From the NCBI GenBank assembly GCA_037447655.1, contig JBBHKE010000855.1:62001-126000 (forward strand): 64,000 nt of DNA, given 5' to 3'. Every line of letters starts with the position of its first letter. Position 1 is the stretch's first letter. Positions 34,501 through 44,974 of the stretch are shown here, piece after piece. The notes beneath the pieces were generated by a model, which worked only from the letters and a program-made list of their open reading frames with translations, was not told where the DNA came from and made no database searches. A program made the translations under genes and the position numbers. This stretch comes from Zygnema cylindricum (Eukaryota > Streptophyta > Zygnematophyceae > Zygnematales > Zygnemataceae).

Positions 34501-35267
34501 TGGACTTGAAAAAAATAATTGATGGGAGTGTAGAAAGAGGAGTGATGATCTTAGATGATCAGATGAGTCCAGAGGAGAGAGAGTTTATGAAGTATATCCC
34601 TTATAGACAGGTCGTAGGAAGTTTAATTTATTTTATGAACTGTACCAGGCCGGACATAGCGGCAACAGTTGGAGTACTCAGTAGGAGTCTTAATGATCCT
34701 AGGTAGAGAGACTGGGAGGCAGCCAAGAGAGTCATGAGATATCTGGTTAGAACCAGAGAATTATAGTTGCATTTGGGAGGGGAGCACACTGATATCACCA
34801 CTTGGATTGATGCCAATTATGGGGATGCACCTATGAGAAGATGCACTTCTGGATATGTTTTGTATGTGGGGGAAGGAGCTTGTTGTTGGAGCAGTAAGCA
34901 ACAAAAGGTAGTTGCTGTCTACTATGGAGGCTGAGTATATGGCGTCTTGTTCTGCAGTAAAGAACTAATGTGGGTGAAATCATTGTTACAAGAACTGGGA
35001 TTTATGAAGGAGGGAGTGCATGAAATCTTTTGCGATAACCAAGCTGCAATTGCAATTGCAGCCAATCCAAAACACCATTTCAAAGCAAAACATATGGACA
35101 TAAGATTAAGCTTCGTAAGAGAAAAAGTTGAAAATAAAATTCTAAATCTTGTGTATAGACCTGATGAAGAAATGGTGGCTGACATGATGACCAAACCTGT
35201 GCCCTCTCCTAAACTAAAATATTGTCGGGAAAAATGCGGGTTGAAAGAAAAATTAAAATTAGACTAG
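31551..35267 (+). pseudogene. Gag-Pol of Copia B, multiple stops
   Basis: Gag end with zinc knuckle CHYCKKSGHLIADC; protease motif IIDSGASMHMC at about 32056; stops at 32142 and 32202; GAG-pre-integrase remnant (IWHKRFGHVHFD); integrase 32635-33258 with KITDDSSRY, SDNGGEY and EQNRVVERLN; linker 33309-33674 (MDEGKSFDPFKYTK); RT with KGFTQKEGIDYEV, MDIKTAFFNG and IYVDDLLVLSK; RNase H with GYVLYVGEGACCWS, CDNQAAIAIA and HMDIRLSFVREKV to a stop at 35267. At least eight in-frame stops or frameshifts. It is followed by a polypurine tract AAAATAAGGGGAG. Confidence 0.88.
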
Positions 35268-35280
35268 AAAATAAGGGGAG

Positions 35281-36333
35281 TGTTGAAATTTATAGATTTC
35301 TAGAGTATTTTCTAGGTTTAAATATGTTTTATTAAAGGAAAAAGAAAAGGACGGACAGCCTGCCTCCACCTCCGCTCTCTAGCCCCCATACTTGCTGTAG
35401 TCACTGAAGGAAAGAGAGAGAGGTTGATCCATGGCTGCCTTAGTTCAACAGACAACTATTTTTAGTAGGTTACTAAAAATATACTTGACGGACCAGAGAT
35501 TTGATCCCGGGGGGGTACCTGCGGTTCGTCAAATCGACCGGTAGCGGTCAGCTTTATCCTAATAGACTAGGACCAGTTCTAAGTGCTATGGTATGTGATA
35601 GATATATATTTAGTTCGAAAGGATAAAGTTCATTTAACCAAAACTGTTTACGGCGTACATATATACAGTTTTATAAAGTACGTCGTACGACGCTAATTCA
35701 AAACGGATACCACGCATTTTATTTCTACATCGGAACAAATATCGCGCAAGTATTTATTCCGGCCAAGATTACGTTTCGCATATAATCCAACGGCGCACAT
35801 CATCGCCGAAATCCCGGAGTGGTCATTTTGGCATTTAGTTACGTGGCATGACTTGGCGCCACGTGGGAAGACATCATTCGGTCGCGGGAATTCCGAGGAA
35901 CGTACGGACGAGTGGAAAGTGGACACGCGTCCACTTAATGGCCTTGTGGTACAGAGGCCGTACAGAAAGTACATCGGCAGTAGTACTTTTTAGTACTATA
36001 CAGTTTTGTGATTGGTTCGTACAGGCAGTAGATAGGAGTTGTGAGAGGGAATTAGGAAAAACTAGGACTTAGGAAAGTTTAGGTAGATAGTCCTCTCTCT
36101 CAGAGAGTTTGTATAAATTGGCATCTTTGCCACCCTATAACTTATCGCCTGGTTGGCCGTTTTCAGTGATTCTTTTTTTCTACGGACTCAGGGGAGTCCA
36201 GGCTACACAGGGGTGCAGTCAAATTGTCAGTTTTCCTTCTTGGGCAGCAGTGGTTGTGGCTTAAAGTGGGTTAGTTAAATACTATCTAGAGGCTTCCTGT
36301 ATTCTGTGGTCCAATGGAGGACACAGAATTGCA
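35281..36333 (+). repeat. LTR b: 3' LTR of Copia B
   Basis: 1053 bp, TGTTGAAAT to AATTGCA. A TATA-like TATAAATT lies at about 36111 with pyrimidine-rich sequence upstream. Two ACGTGG/CCACGTGG words lie at about 35840-35870. A tRNA-like module lies antisense at 35486-35559. Related to LTRs c and h. Confidence 0.87.
35486..35559 (-). other. tRNA-like module in LTR b, antisense
   Basis: On the minus strand an A-box-like AAAGCTGACCGCTACCGG is followed by B-box-like GGGATCAAATC (35498-35508). It sits 206-279 nt from the LTR start, the same slot as in the other LTRs. Confidence 0.45.
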
Positions 36334-36520
36334 TAGCTCAGTTGGTAGAGCTAGTGTACGGCTAACACAAGGTCTCGGGTTTGATCCTCGGCTTGGCCAT
36401 TTTCCATAGTTTTCACTTTGGCGCCCATGCGATATGTTGAATATCGCCGATCCTCAATATGTTATCGGAGCAAGGGGGCGTTGGCAAGCCACACGAGATG
36501 GAGTACATCGTGAGGAGGCG

Positions 36521-36764
36521 TGTTGGAGAAATGTCCACTTCGGACTCCACACGTGTGTATCGCAGTAAATGCTGGCTAAGCCAGTGCGCCGTTCATTGCC
36601 GGAAATTCGGTTTCTGGCGCTTGCATGCACAATTGGTCGGGTAGCTCAGTTGGTAGAGCTAGTGTATTGTTAACACAAGGTTCCGGGTTCGATCCCCGGC
36701 TTGGCTATTTTCCAAAGTTTTCACTTTGGCGCCCATGCGATATGTTGAATATCGCCGATCCTCA
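36521..36764 (+). repeat. TRIM LTR (complete copy)
   Basis: 244 bp, TGTTGGAGAAATGTCC to GATCCTCA. It contains the tRNA-like sequence 36635-36707. Confidence 0.8.
36635..36707 (+). tRNA. tRNA-like sequence within the TRIM LTR
   Basis: 73 nt that fold as a cloverleaf: acceptor GGTCGGG/CTTGGCT with several G-U pairs, D-arm GCTC/GAGC, anticodon stem AGTGT/ACACA with one A-A mismatch and loop ATTGTTA (anticodon TGT, Thr, by position), and a T-arm CCGGG/CCCGG with loop TTCGATC. The A-box TAGCTCAGTTGG and B-box GGTTCGATCCC are intact. No CCA is encoded, as normal for nuclear genes. The sister copy (36334-36399) lacks the 5' acceptor strand. A living tRNA is possible but the weak acceptor stem and location argue for a tRNA-derived Pol III module. 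Confidence 0.5.
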
Positions 36765-36954
36765 ATATGGTATCTGAGCTAGGGGGGCGTTGGCAAGCCA
36801 CACGAGATGGAGTAGATCGTGAGGGGGCGTGTTTGAGAAATGTCCAATTCGGACTCCACATGTGTGTATCGCTGTAAATGTTGGTTGCGCCAGTGTGCCG
36901 TTCATTTCCGTAAATTCGGTTTCACGCGCTTGCTTGAACAATCGGTCGGGTAGC

Positions 36955-37314
36955 CTATGTAAAAGGTATATATATGTTAAAGGTCATTTTTGCGTCATTT
37001 CACTTTTTGGCTTTTTGTCACATTCGGTCCTGTCCGTACTTGTCATTACATGCGTCGGTCGAGTCTTGCCGCCCTATGTTCAAGTCCTTTGAGCGACGGT
37101 CTCTCTTATTATCCTACATATATTTATTTCTCCTTGTTGTGATTCTCTTTTGTATTTTGTTTGTGTCGTAGTACTTTTTGTCGCTTGACTCTACGTTGTT
37201 ACTTTAGGTCTTAATTAATTTTGTACATTGTCGCCCAAAAGTCAATCCTTAGACTCTAGACTACATACGTTAGAATGTAGACTACATAAACCTACAGAAA
37301 AAGATACAAAATAG
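36955..37314. other. Stretch between TRIM and Copia F, nothing recognised
   Basis: T-rich non-coding sequence. It might be part of the leader of Copia F, but no LTR or primer site is visible. Confidence 0.4.
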
Positions 37315-37799
37315 TTGGCAATAGCTACATGGAAACAAAAGGATGAGGATGCGCACGCTCGCCTAGTGATGTCACTTACTACCGAGCGCACTCGTCTTAT
37401 TCGTGGCGCCTCCTCTTCCGCCGAGGCTTGGAGTCGTCTTCAAGCTGCTTACATTCAAACCGGATGGGCCGCTCGCCGAATTCAAAAACGAGCGTTTTTT
37501 AATTCAATGAAAAAGCTGACGAATCCATGCAAGTTTGGATTACCACAATCGAATTGTCAACCGTAAAGTGCACCATCATAGGCGTGCATCTTTCGGACGA
37601 GGACCTCTCTTCTACCCATTTGGGAGGACTCCGTGAAACCTTTTCCCCTTTCATTTCCTCGTTTGACAATCTAGACCAATCCATTCCATTTCACTCCCTT
37701 TGTACAAAACTTTTGCATGAAGAGACAAAACTTCTCTTTTTTTTTGCTCCAAATCTCTCTCATGCAAATGCTTTTATTGCTGAAAATTAGAAAACTAAC
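37315..37799 (+). pseudogene. Copia F gag, first fragment
   Basis: Reads WKQKDEDAHARLVMSL, then SSSAEAWSRLQAAYIQTG, the UBN2-like helical gag core of Copia elements, with a frameshift near 37515. The N-terminal part of gag is missing. The fragment is cut at 37799 by element E; the 5-bp word CTAAC (37795-37799) is repeated at 61022-61026, where gag resumes. Confidence 0.75.
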
Positions 37800-38820
37800 T
37801 GCAATTATGTGTCCTACGTTGGACTACAGAATTCAGGAAGCCTCTAGATAGTTTTAAACTAACCCATTTTCAATGGCAACCACTGCTCCCCAAGCAAACA
37901 AGTTGACAATCTTACTGCACCCTTGTGCAGCCTGGACTCCCCTGAGTTCGTAGGAAAAATAATCTTTGAAAACGCCCAGCAATTAGTTATAGGGTGGCAA
38001 AGATGCCAATATATACAAACTCTCAAAGAGAGAGAAGACCATCTACCAAATTTTTTTCTAAGTCCTAGCTCCCTCTCACAACCCCTATATACTGACTGTA
38101 CCAACCAATCAGAACACTGTATAGTACAAGAAAGTACTATTGCCGATGTACTTTTTGTACGGCCTTTGTAGGACAAGGCCATTAAGCGGACGCGTGACCA
38201 CTTTTCACTCGTCCGTACGTTCCTCGGAAATCCCGCGACCGAATGTTATCTCTCCACGTGGCGCCAGGTCATGCCACGTCACAAAATGCCAAAGTGACCA
38301 TTCCGGGATCACGGCGATGATGTGCGCCGTTGGATAGAATTTAGTATTTGATCTCAACTGTCAAAACAAATGTCTGATTCATTTGTTTCGTGCGGAATCA
38401 TATTCGTACTGTATTTAACTCGTCCTATGTATCTATGTTTGTATTTCCGTTAATCAGAATAGCTACCGTAACACTGTTTAAATATTTATCAAACCCTATA
38501 TACTCCAGCGAACTTCTACAACAGACTGGTTAGAGCAAACGGCTATGCCATGCTCTACCGGACAGAGGTTCGAGTCCTCCCGGACTCAACCTTTTGTTGA
38601 GAGTGACTTAGGTCACTCTTCTACTGCACAGGTGGAGCTGAGGTAGCCATGGCTCCACCACTCTCTCTCTCTCTCTCTCCTTTAGTGACTGCAACAAGTA
38701 TGGGGGATGGAGAGAGATAGGTGGAGGCTGACTGCTTTCGCTCTCTTTTCTATTCATCTATTTAGACCTAGAAAATACTTATATTAAATCCTTTTTAGTT
38801 ATTTTCAACACTCCTCTTAT
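37800..38820 (-). repeat. LTR c: 3' LTR of Copia E
   Basis: 1021 bp, TGTTGAAAATAAC to AATTGCA on the minus strand. TATA-like TATATATTGG (minus) at about 38010. tRNA-like module at 38522-38588. A CT microsatellite lies near 38661-38680. Confidence 0.88.
38522..38588 (+). other. tRNA-like module in LTR c, antisense
   Basis: A-box-like TGGTTAGAGC (38527-38536) and a perfect B-box GGTTCGAGTCC (38567-38577) inside a T-arm AGAGG/CCTCC. The 5' acceptor and D-stem strands are missing. Confidence 0.6.
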
Positions 38821-40313
38821 TTTCTAGGTTAGTTTTAATTTTTCTTTCAACCCGCATTTTCCCTACAATATTTTAATATGGGAGAGGACACAGGTTTGGT
38901 CATCATGTCAGCCACCATTTCTTCATCAAGTCTATACAGAAGATTCAAAATTTTATTTTCAACTTTTTCTCTTACAAAGCTCAATCTTATGTCCATATAA
39001 TAGCTTTGAAATCATGTTTTGGATTGGCTGCAATTGCAATGGCAGCTTGATTATCACAAAAGACTTCATGCACTCCCTCGTTCATATACCCCAATTCTTG
39101 CAGCAATGACTTGACCAACATCAATTTTTTCACAGCAAAACAAGAGGCCATATACTCAGCCTCCATAGTAGACTGAGCAACCACCTTTTGTTGCTTGCTG
39201 CTCCAACAACAAGCACCTTCCCCCACATACAACACATACCCAGAAGTGCATCGTCTTATAGGTGCATCCCAATAACAGGCATCACTCCAAGTAGTGATAT
39301 CAGTGTGCTCCCCTCCCAAATGCAACCATTACTCTTTGGTTCCGACCAGATATCTCATGACTCTCTTGGCTGCCTCCCAATCTCTCTTCCTAGGATCGTT
39401 AAGACTCCTACTGAGGACTTCTACTGCTGCTGCTATATCTGGCCTTGTACAATTCATAAAGTAGATTAAACTTCCTACGACCTGTCTATAAGGAATAGAC
39501 TTCATAAATTCTCTCTCTTCTGGACTCATCTGATCATCTAAGATAATCACTCCTTCTAAACTTCCATCACTTACTTTTTTCAATTCCATGGGAGTGGTAC
39601 AACTGTTTTCTTTCTCCATCTGGAATTTCTCAAGCATATTACCTATTGCTTCTTTCTAGGTAAGTCTGATAATCCTTTTCCCCCTATCTCTCTCCATTTG
39701 GATTCCCAAAATATATCTTGCCTCCCCTAAATCCTTCATTTAAAATCTACTTCTAAGATATTTCTTTAACTTATTGATCTTTTCCAAAGACTTACTTAAC
39801 ACAAGCAGATCATCCAAATAAATTGCAATAAAAATGACGCCATTCTCATCTTCAAACATGTAGATAGAATGGTCAGAGATGATCCGAATATATCCTAGAC
39901 CAGTGAGAAACTCATATAGTTTCTTATTCCACTCTCGGGGAGCCTGCTAAAGTCCATATAAGGACTTTATAAGTCTGCAGACTTTGCTCTCTTCCCGAGC
40001 CTCGACAAACCCCTCTGGTTGCCGCATGAAGATTTCTTCCTCTAACTCACCATTGAGGAAGGCGGTCTTAATATCCATCTGATGGATTTCCATGTCTTCC
40101 GCTCCTGCTAGACTGAGGAGAATCCTTACTGGTGGGAAATGAACAACTGAAGCAGATGTCTCATCATAGTCAATCCTCTCCTTTTGGGTGAACCCTTTTG
40201 GTACCAACCGAGCCTTATATCTTTCAATGGTATTATCAGGGTTCAGTTTTAGCTTAAATATCCATTTACAGCCAATAGGTTTTCTGTCTGCAGGACAATC
40301 CGTTAGCTCCCAA
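38821..40313 (-). pseudogene. Copia E: RNase H and reverse transcriptase fragment
   Basis: Right to left: RT from WELTDCPADRKPIG (about 40300) through GIDYDETSASVVHFPPVRILL, QMDIKTAFLNG, LIKSLYGL and a YLDDL-type catalytic box (about 39810; relatives have YVDDL), then RNase H with DACYWDAPIRRCTSGY, TMEAEYMASC and CDNQAAIAIA, ending near 38990. Several stops and frameshifts (for example 39325, 39655, 39945). The RT N-terminus is cut by remnant G. Confidence 0.8.
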
Positions 40314-41403
40314 ATAAGACTTAGTCAAATCCGCCCAATAAAGATACTTTTGCCCATTAAACACCGGGATCCGTGAGGGAGGGCCCGTGACCTGTTGATT
40401 TGAGGCAGCTAGTGCCACTGAAGAAGATGAAGAAGCATCGGCAGTTGCCATGATAATCAATTGTGCAAAGAGGAAACTCTCACGAAATCCCACAAACAAC
40501 CAACTTCACAATCAAGCCCCAAGCAAATCAAACATACCCTAGGTCTGAAAATTTGCCACAATGTAAAATATACACCAAAAAAACCACACACATAATTTCA
40601 CAAAGTTCTGCCAAAAGATCAGAATGATTTTATAATTCAAAAACACCCAAAAAACTGCTTCGCACTTTTCCTAAACAACAATCCTACTTTTCCTAAAGTA
40701 TTTTAAGTCCTATATATATAAGTGAGCCTACAATTGATCACACCGTACTAGAACTAGCGTGGTCAATTGGTACACTACTCTTCATTAAAAAAATCCCACC
40801 GTCGAATGCACATAATTATTTACACCAATCGGATAGCCGCTAGAAATGAAATAGTACGCGGTTAAAGTTCGTCCGCTGAAATGACGGTACAGTCAATACT
40901 TTTCTTCCAAAAATGACGGCGGACTTCGTCCGCTTTCCACGTATTCTTTTATCACCGAAGATGAACCTCCACGTGTAACTTCGATCCTTAAATGAAACTG
41001 TACCTTTTCTTCTAGAACAACCAAACGTGACTTTCTCACGGACCGACACGTGTGCTTGAAGTGCACTGAATCTGTGTACTCCCTTTTGAGTTACATACAC
41101 ACTAAATCATGTCCTCGTCAATTTATCTTCACACAAACTAACTCATATTCAGAACACCATTCTTGCGCAGACTGCTATAGCTCCTATGACTCTGCTACGA
41201 CTTCTATGACTGCTATGACTGCTATGATCTGTCAGCGCAACTGTGATATTAGAGCAGCGCAGCTGCTATGTCAAATCAGAGCACCATAGCAGCACAGCAA
41301 CAAGTGAAGAGTGCTCAAGGTTTCTAGCTGCGAAGTCAGACTTAGCGCAGCATGGCAGCATAACAGCAAGATATAGAGAGGACTCAAGGTTTCAAAAACA
41401 ACA
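40314..41403 (-). mobile_element. Remnant G: LTR plus gag start of another element
   Basis: The LTR (40393-41403, minus strand TGTTGTTTTTGAAAC to AACA) is followed by a mutated primer site GGTCACGGGCCC (about 40382-40392) and the gag start TGPPSRIPVFNGQKYLYWADL, broken at 40314. The LTR start matches that of element E6, so the two may be relatives. About 100 bp of E are missing at the junction, which suggests insertion followed by deletion. A GACTGCTAT-type repeat lies near 41170-41230. Confidence 0.65.
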
Positions 41404-41408
41404 TTTAC

Positions 41409-42253
41409 TGCCTCCAAGTATGACTGAGGCTCATCAGGATGAGATAGCTTAGTTACCTTGTGAGCAGCATGTTTCTCTTGTATCCTTTTGCTGCTCCTTC
41501 TCCTCCCTTCAAACTATGACGTTGGAATAGAGGGAAGTCTTGGGTTTCTCCTTACTGTCTCATTCCCTCCCCTATCCATGGAAGATGATTCCGGTCCCTC
41601 CTCTTCTGTCTCCTCGAATTCTATAAGAATATGTGAGGTATTTGGTAACTCTCCCGTATCTTGGATCTCCCTTTAATCTGCAATCACTGTCTCACTCATG
41701 TCTTTTTCAGGAAAACAGAGTTCTCCTCACTTTCGGACTCAAACCTGATTCTTATCTTCTTGGTATATTTGAAGGGGTCAATTGATTTTCCTTCATCCAT
41801 GACAACTACGTGTTTGACCAGAATGATATCTTGCTTTGCTAAGTCATAGACTCTATATCCCTTGACATCCTTATCATATCCCACAAAATATCTAGGTTTT
41901 CCCTAAGCATTAAATTTCCAGTTTTTCTTATCCGTATCTAGACTGTAAACTTGGCTACCGAATACTTTAAGGTGAGAGATATCCTGTTTCCTTCCAACCC
42001 ATCTCTCATAAGGTGCCATACCTTTGAGTGCTGAGGTAAGGACTCTCTTCTAAATCTAGTTGGCACAGTTCATGGCTTTTGCCCAAAATCTCTTTCCTAT
42101 TTTCTGGTCAGCCAACATATTGCATACACTATCTTCTAGTGTTCGGTTTGACCTCTCAGCTACCCCATTTTTTTCTGGATTATCTTGTACAATTTTCTGG
42201 TGCTCAACTCCCTCATCTGTCAGGTATTCCTCTAACGGGTTAGAGGTATTCTG
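41409..42253 (-). pseudogene. Copia E: integrase C-terminal and linker fragment
   Basis: Minus strand frames read integrase (KNGVAERSNRTLEDSVC, then KIGKRFWAKAMNCANW) and the linker (VVMDEGKSIDPFKYTK), like 32900-33670 in Copia B. It is interrupted by stops. The integrase breaks exactly after the SDNGGE motif, which resumes at 47525 beyond element E6. Confidence 0.75.
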
Positions 42254-43195
42254 TGTTGTCCATAGCCATTTCTAGCCATGGATTCACCCTCGGAAGCACC
42301 ACAGACTACCCAAAAACAGCCTACTTTGAATCAACTCAAAATTCTACAGAAATAACAAAACAAGCTGAAAATACATCAACAGATGTTATCTAGGCTTTGG
42401 AATAACCTCACAAAGTTTCAGACAAATATAATAAACAGAGCGATCACATCATCTAGTCAAAGTTGCAGAAAAACAGTCTGCCAGAACTTTGATAAAACAG
42501 ACTAACTTCACAATGAAGTAAAACACAGACCAGGCACACAATAGGCCTGCAAATCTGTGAAAATAATAAAAATATAAAGAGGAACATACATGCAGAATTT
42601 CAGATAATTCTGCCAACAGATCTGAGAGTAATCCTCAGATAAAATTACCAAGAAACACCATAAAACAGTTTTTGGTCCAAAAGTTCCTATGACTAAAAAC
42701 GACTAAGTCCTACAAATATACACGAGCTCATTACTGAGTGTACGGAGGCATACCAGCCGTACGCAATCTACTAGCTACCTCTATTAATGTTAATAAACCC
42801 GAATACTTCGAGGTATGTCAAAAAGAGTAAATCTACACTAATAACTAATACACATAAAGACAAACCATTGTTGTAAATATTTACAAAGTACACACAATCT
42901 TACAAAATCGTATGCTCAGTCATGCTGAGTCACTCAATGGAACTCCTCGAATTTCGTCAAACAATCCGGGATGTCCAAAATAAACATCGTGTGATTGACG
43001 CGATTTCGCGTCTCTACTACTTGAAAAATATCGACGGCCTATATCCGCCGTACGTCGATCTAATTCGGCACCCTTGATGTCGCGCCACGTGGTGATAAAA
43101 ATCCAAACGAAATCCACGCGAGTCGTCAAATATCCCACGACGTCGCGAAGAGAATTTAGTCATTCATGTCCACTTGTTAAAATAATAATCGTACA

Positions 43196-44262
43196 TGTTA
43201 AATTTGTGTATTTTCTAGGTCTGAATTTATTCTATGTGTTTGTCAGATGGTCTTGTCTAAGTCATCCATACTTGTCGTAGTCACTGGAAGACAGAGATAG
43301 CCATGGTTGCCCCCATAGTCAAAAAGAAGAAACAGGCAAAAACAGGCAGGAAAACAAATAGGTGGCCAATATGCTGCTCTAAACCGGATTTGAACCTGGG
43401 TCTGTGGTTTGCTATGTAGACGTAAGCCTTATCCAATTAGGCATTACCGAAACGATACACATGACGGGTTTCAAAGATATATAAACATTAACGCAACAGC
43501 TACTTAGCAGCAGACTAACCAAAAGGAGCAATTCATGCATGTACGCCAATCTAAACCATGTAAAATATGTTTTGATCGGACGACCGGCATTATAACCGCC
43601 ACGCAAAGTGAGCTTTTGGCGGCATACGGAGATAGTGTCACGCAGTGCTACGTGGCGCCACATTATTTGATACCGGAGAAGATGGGAGGAGGAACAATGG
43701 CTTCCGATTTGACAGGTGTCACCTTGTAGACCCTGTCGTACAATGGATGTACAATAAGTACATCGCCCATTGTACCTTCTTGTACTTTATAGTTTTCCTA
43801 TTGGACTAGGGTTTAGTAGTAGGTAGTCATGAGTAGGCAGACCAAGACTTGGTGATATTTAGGTACCTCTCTCTAAGAGAGCTTGTAACTATAAAGGTCA
43901 TCTTTGACCAGCCATAACTTAATGCTCGGTTGAGCAAATTCAGTGATTCTTTTTGCTGCGGACTTAGGGGAGTCTAAGCTACACAGGGGTGTAGTCGGTC
44001 AAAGTCTTTGCGTGCCAGGGTGGCACTTATTTAGTGGGAAAGTCAAAGTGGGGAGTATTGTCTAAAACACATATTCAAGCTTTGCATTATGTGGTGGAAC
44101 TGAGCACACAAAAGGTCTTCTCTTCGCTGGGTGAAGGTGTATTGGGGTTTTGATTATCAAGGGATCATTCATTTGGGTTTATATCATCTTGGAGTCGGCA
44201 CTATCTAGATTAGCTTCTTTTGGATCTGCGAATTCTGTGGGCAATGGAGCCCATGAATTTCA
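43196..44262 (+). mobile_element. LTR d: solo Copia LTR inserted in the E6 LTR
   Basis: 1067 bp, TGTTAAATTTGTG to GAATTTCA, flanked by a perfect GTACA duplication (43191-43195 and 44263-44267). It has the TCTAGGTCTGAATT start and ACACAGGGGTG words of the Copia LTRs here. There is no internal region, so it arose by LTR-LTR recombination. Confidence 0.85.
43374..43450 (-). other. tRNA-like module in solo LTR d, antisense
   Basis: Minus strand has a D-arm GCCTAATTGGATAAGGC (43426-43442), as in plant tRNA-Arg genes, and a perfect B-box GGTTCAAATCC (43386-43396). The T-stem is partly mismatched. Confidence 0.6.
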
Positions 44263-44974
44263 GTACAACCGAAATCATTTCCGTACCGCAGCCGCGTCCT
44301 TTGCAATAAATGCGGGAAATAAAGTACACGTCATTTTTCATAAACGTCGCTTGTCGCATATAAATTACATTTGTTCAAATTATATGTTCCGTACCGGCGA
44401 CGTACATTTCGTAAACTTCACATCGGATCGCGTCGCGATCCGCCGTCCATTTCTTAACGCATTCCGCGCCACTCAATTACTACCTCACGTCCCTTTAATT
44501 TTACTCGTACATTTACTTCCCCAATCCGCAAATCCATTCGAACAACCACATTACTTTCGATAATATATTACGCACGCGAAACGTCGCGTGCGCACAAAAT
44601 GTCGAGTACGCACGAAACCAACTTTTCAAAAACAACACTCCCCCGAAAATTTAGTTTCGTGCACCCATAATAAAATATTTTGCGTTTGAAATGTAACTGT
44701 ACCTTTCGTTCAAATGTCACCACTGCTTCCGCTGACGTCACCACTGCTTTTGCTGACGTCACCACTGCTTTTGCTGACGTCACCACTGCTCCAGCTCCCT
44801 GCTGCCATGTCTTCTAAAATTCTTCCTTCTTAAATACACCATTGCTTCCACTACCTCTTTCTAGGTCTTCAAAAGTAAAAACTTTCTTTCTCACACAATT
44901 TCAAAATTTAAAATTTTAAATCCGTAATTCCTCAAAAAGATTACTAAATGTAAAAGATAATCTCTTCCCTAAAA

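Larger units (their letters stand above)
31545..36333 (+). mobile_element. Copia retrotransposon B, 5' truncated
   Basis: It starts abruptly inside gag at the end of LTR a and runs through protease, integrase, RT and RNase H to a 3' LTR. Closely related to element E in protein sequence. Most simply, C inserted into B's gag and the left half of both was later lost. Confidence 0.88.
36334..36954 (+). mobile_element. Tandem TRIM-type miniature LTR element
   Basis: Two units of about 309 bp in tandem: LTR end (36334-36456), internal 64 bp, full LTR (36521-36764), internal 65 bp, LTR start (36830-36954). The internal parts hold primer sites TGTTATCGGAGC (36460-36471) and TGGTATCTGAGC (36768-36779), close to the complement of initiator tRNA-Met 3' end, and purine-rich GTGAGGGGGCG just before the next LTR. 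There is no coding capacity. The left LTR is cut by the end of Copia B. Confidence 0.8.
42254..44637 (-). repeat. 3' LTR of E6, interrupted by a solo Copia LTR
   Basis: The two parts, 42254-43195 and 44263-44637, match 46224-47150 and 47151-47524. The stretch 44264-44637 is almost identical to its partner, while 42254-43190 differs at many positions. Confidence 0.8.

Noticed and set aside
36334-36954. CRISPR-like or plain tRNA tandem array
   Set aside because: Only two units of about 309 bp, with TG..CA LTR ends, a primer site and a polypurine stretch between; this is a TRIM, and the context is eukaryotic.
40393-41403. A separate gene in the GACTGCTAT-repeat region
   Set aside because: The edges (TGTTGTTTTTG start, AACA before a primer-like site and gag start) show it is an LTR.
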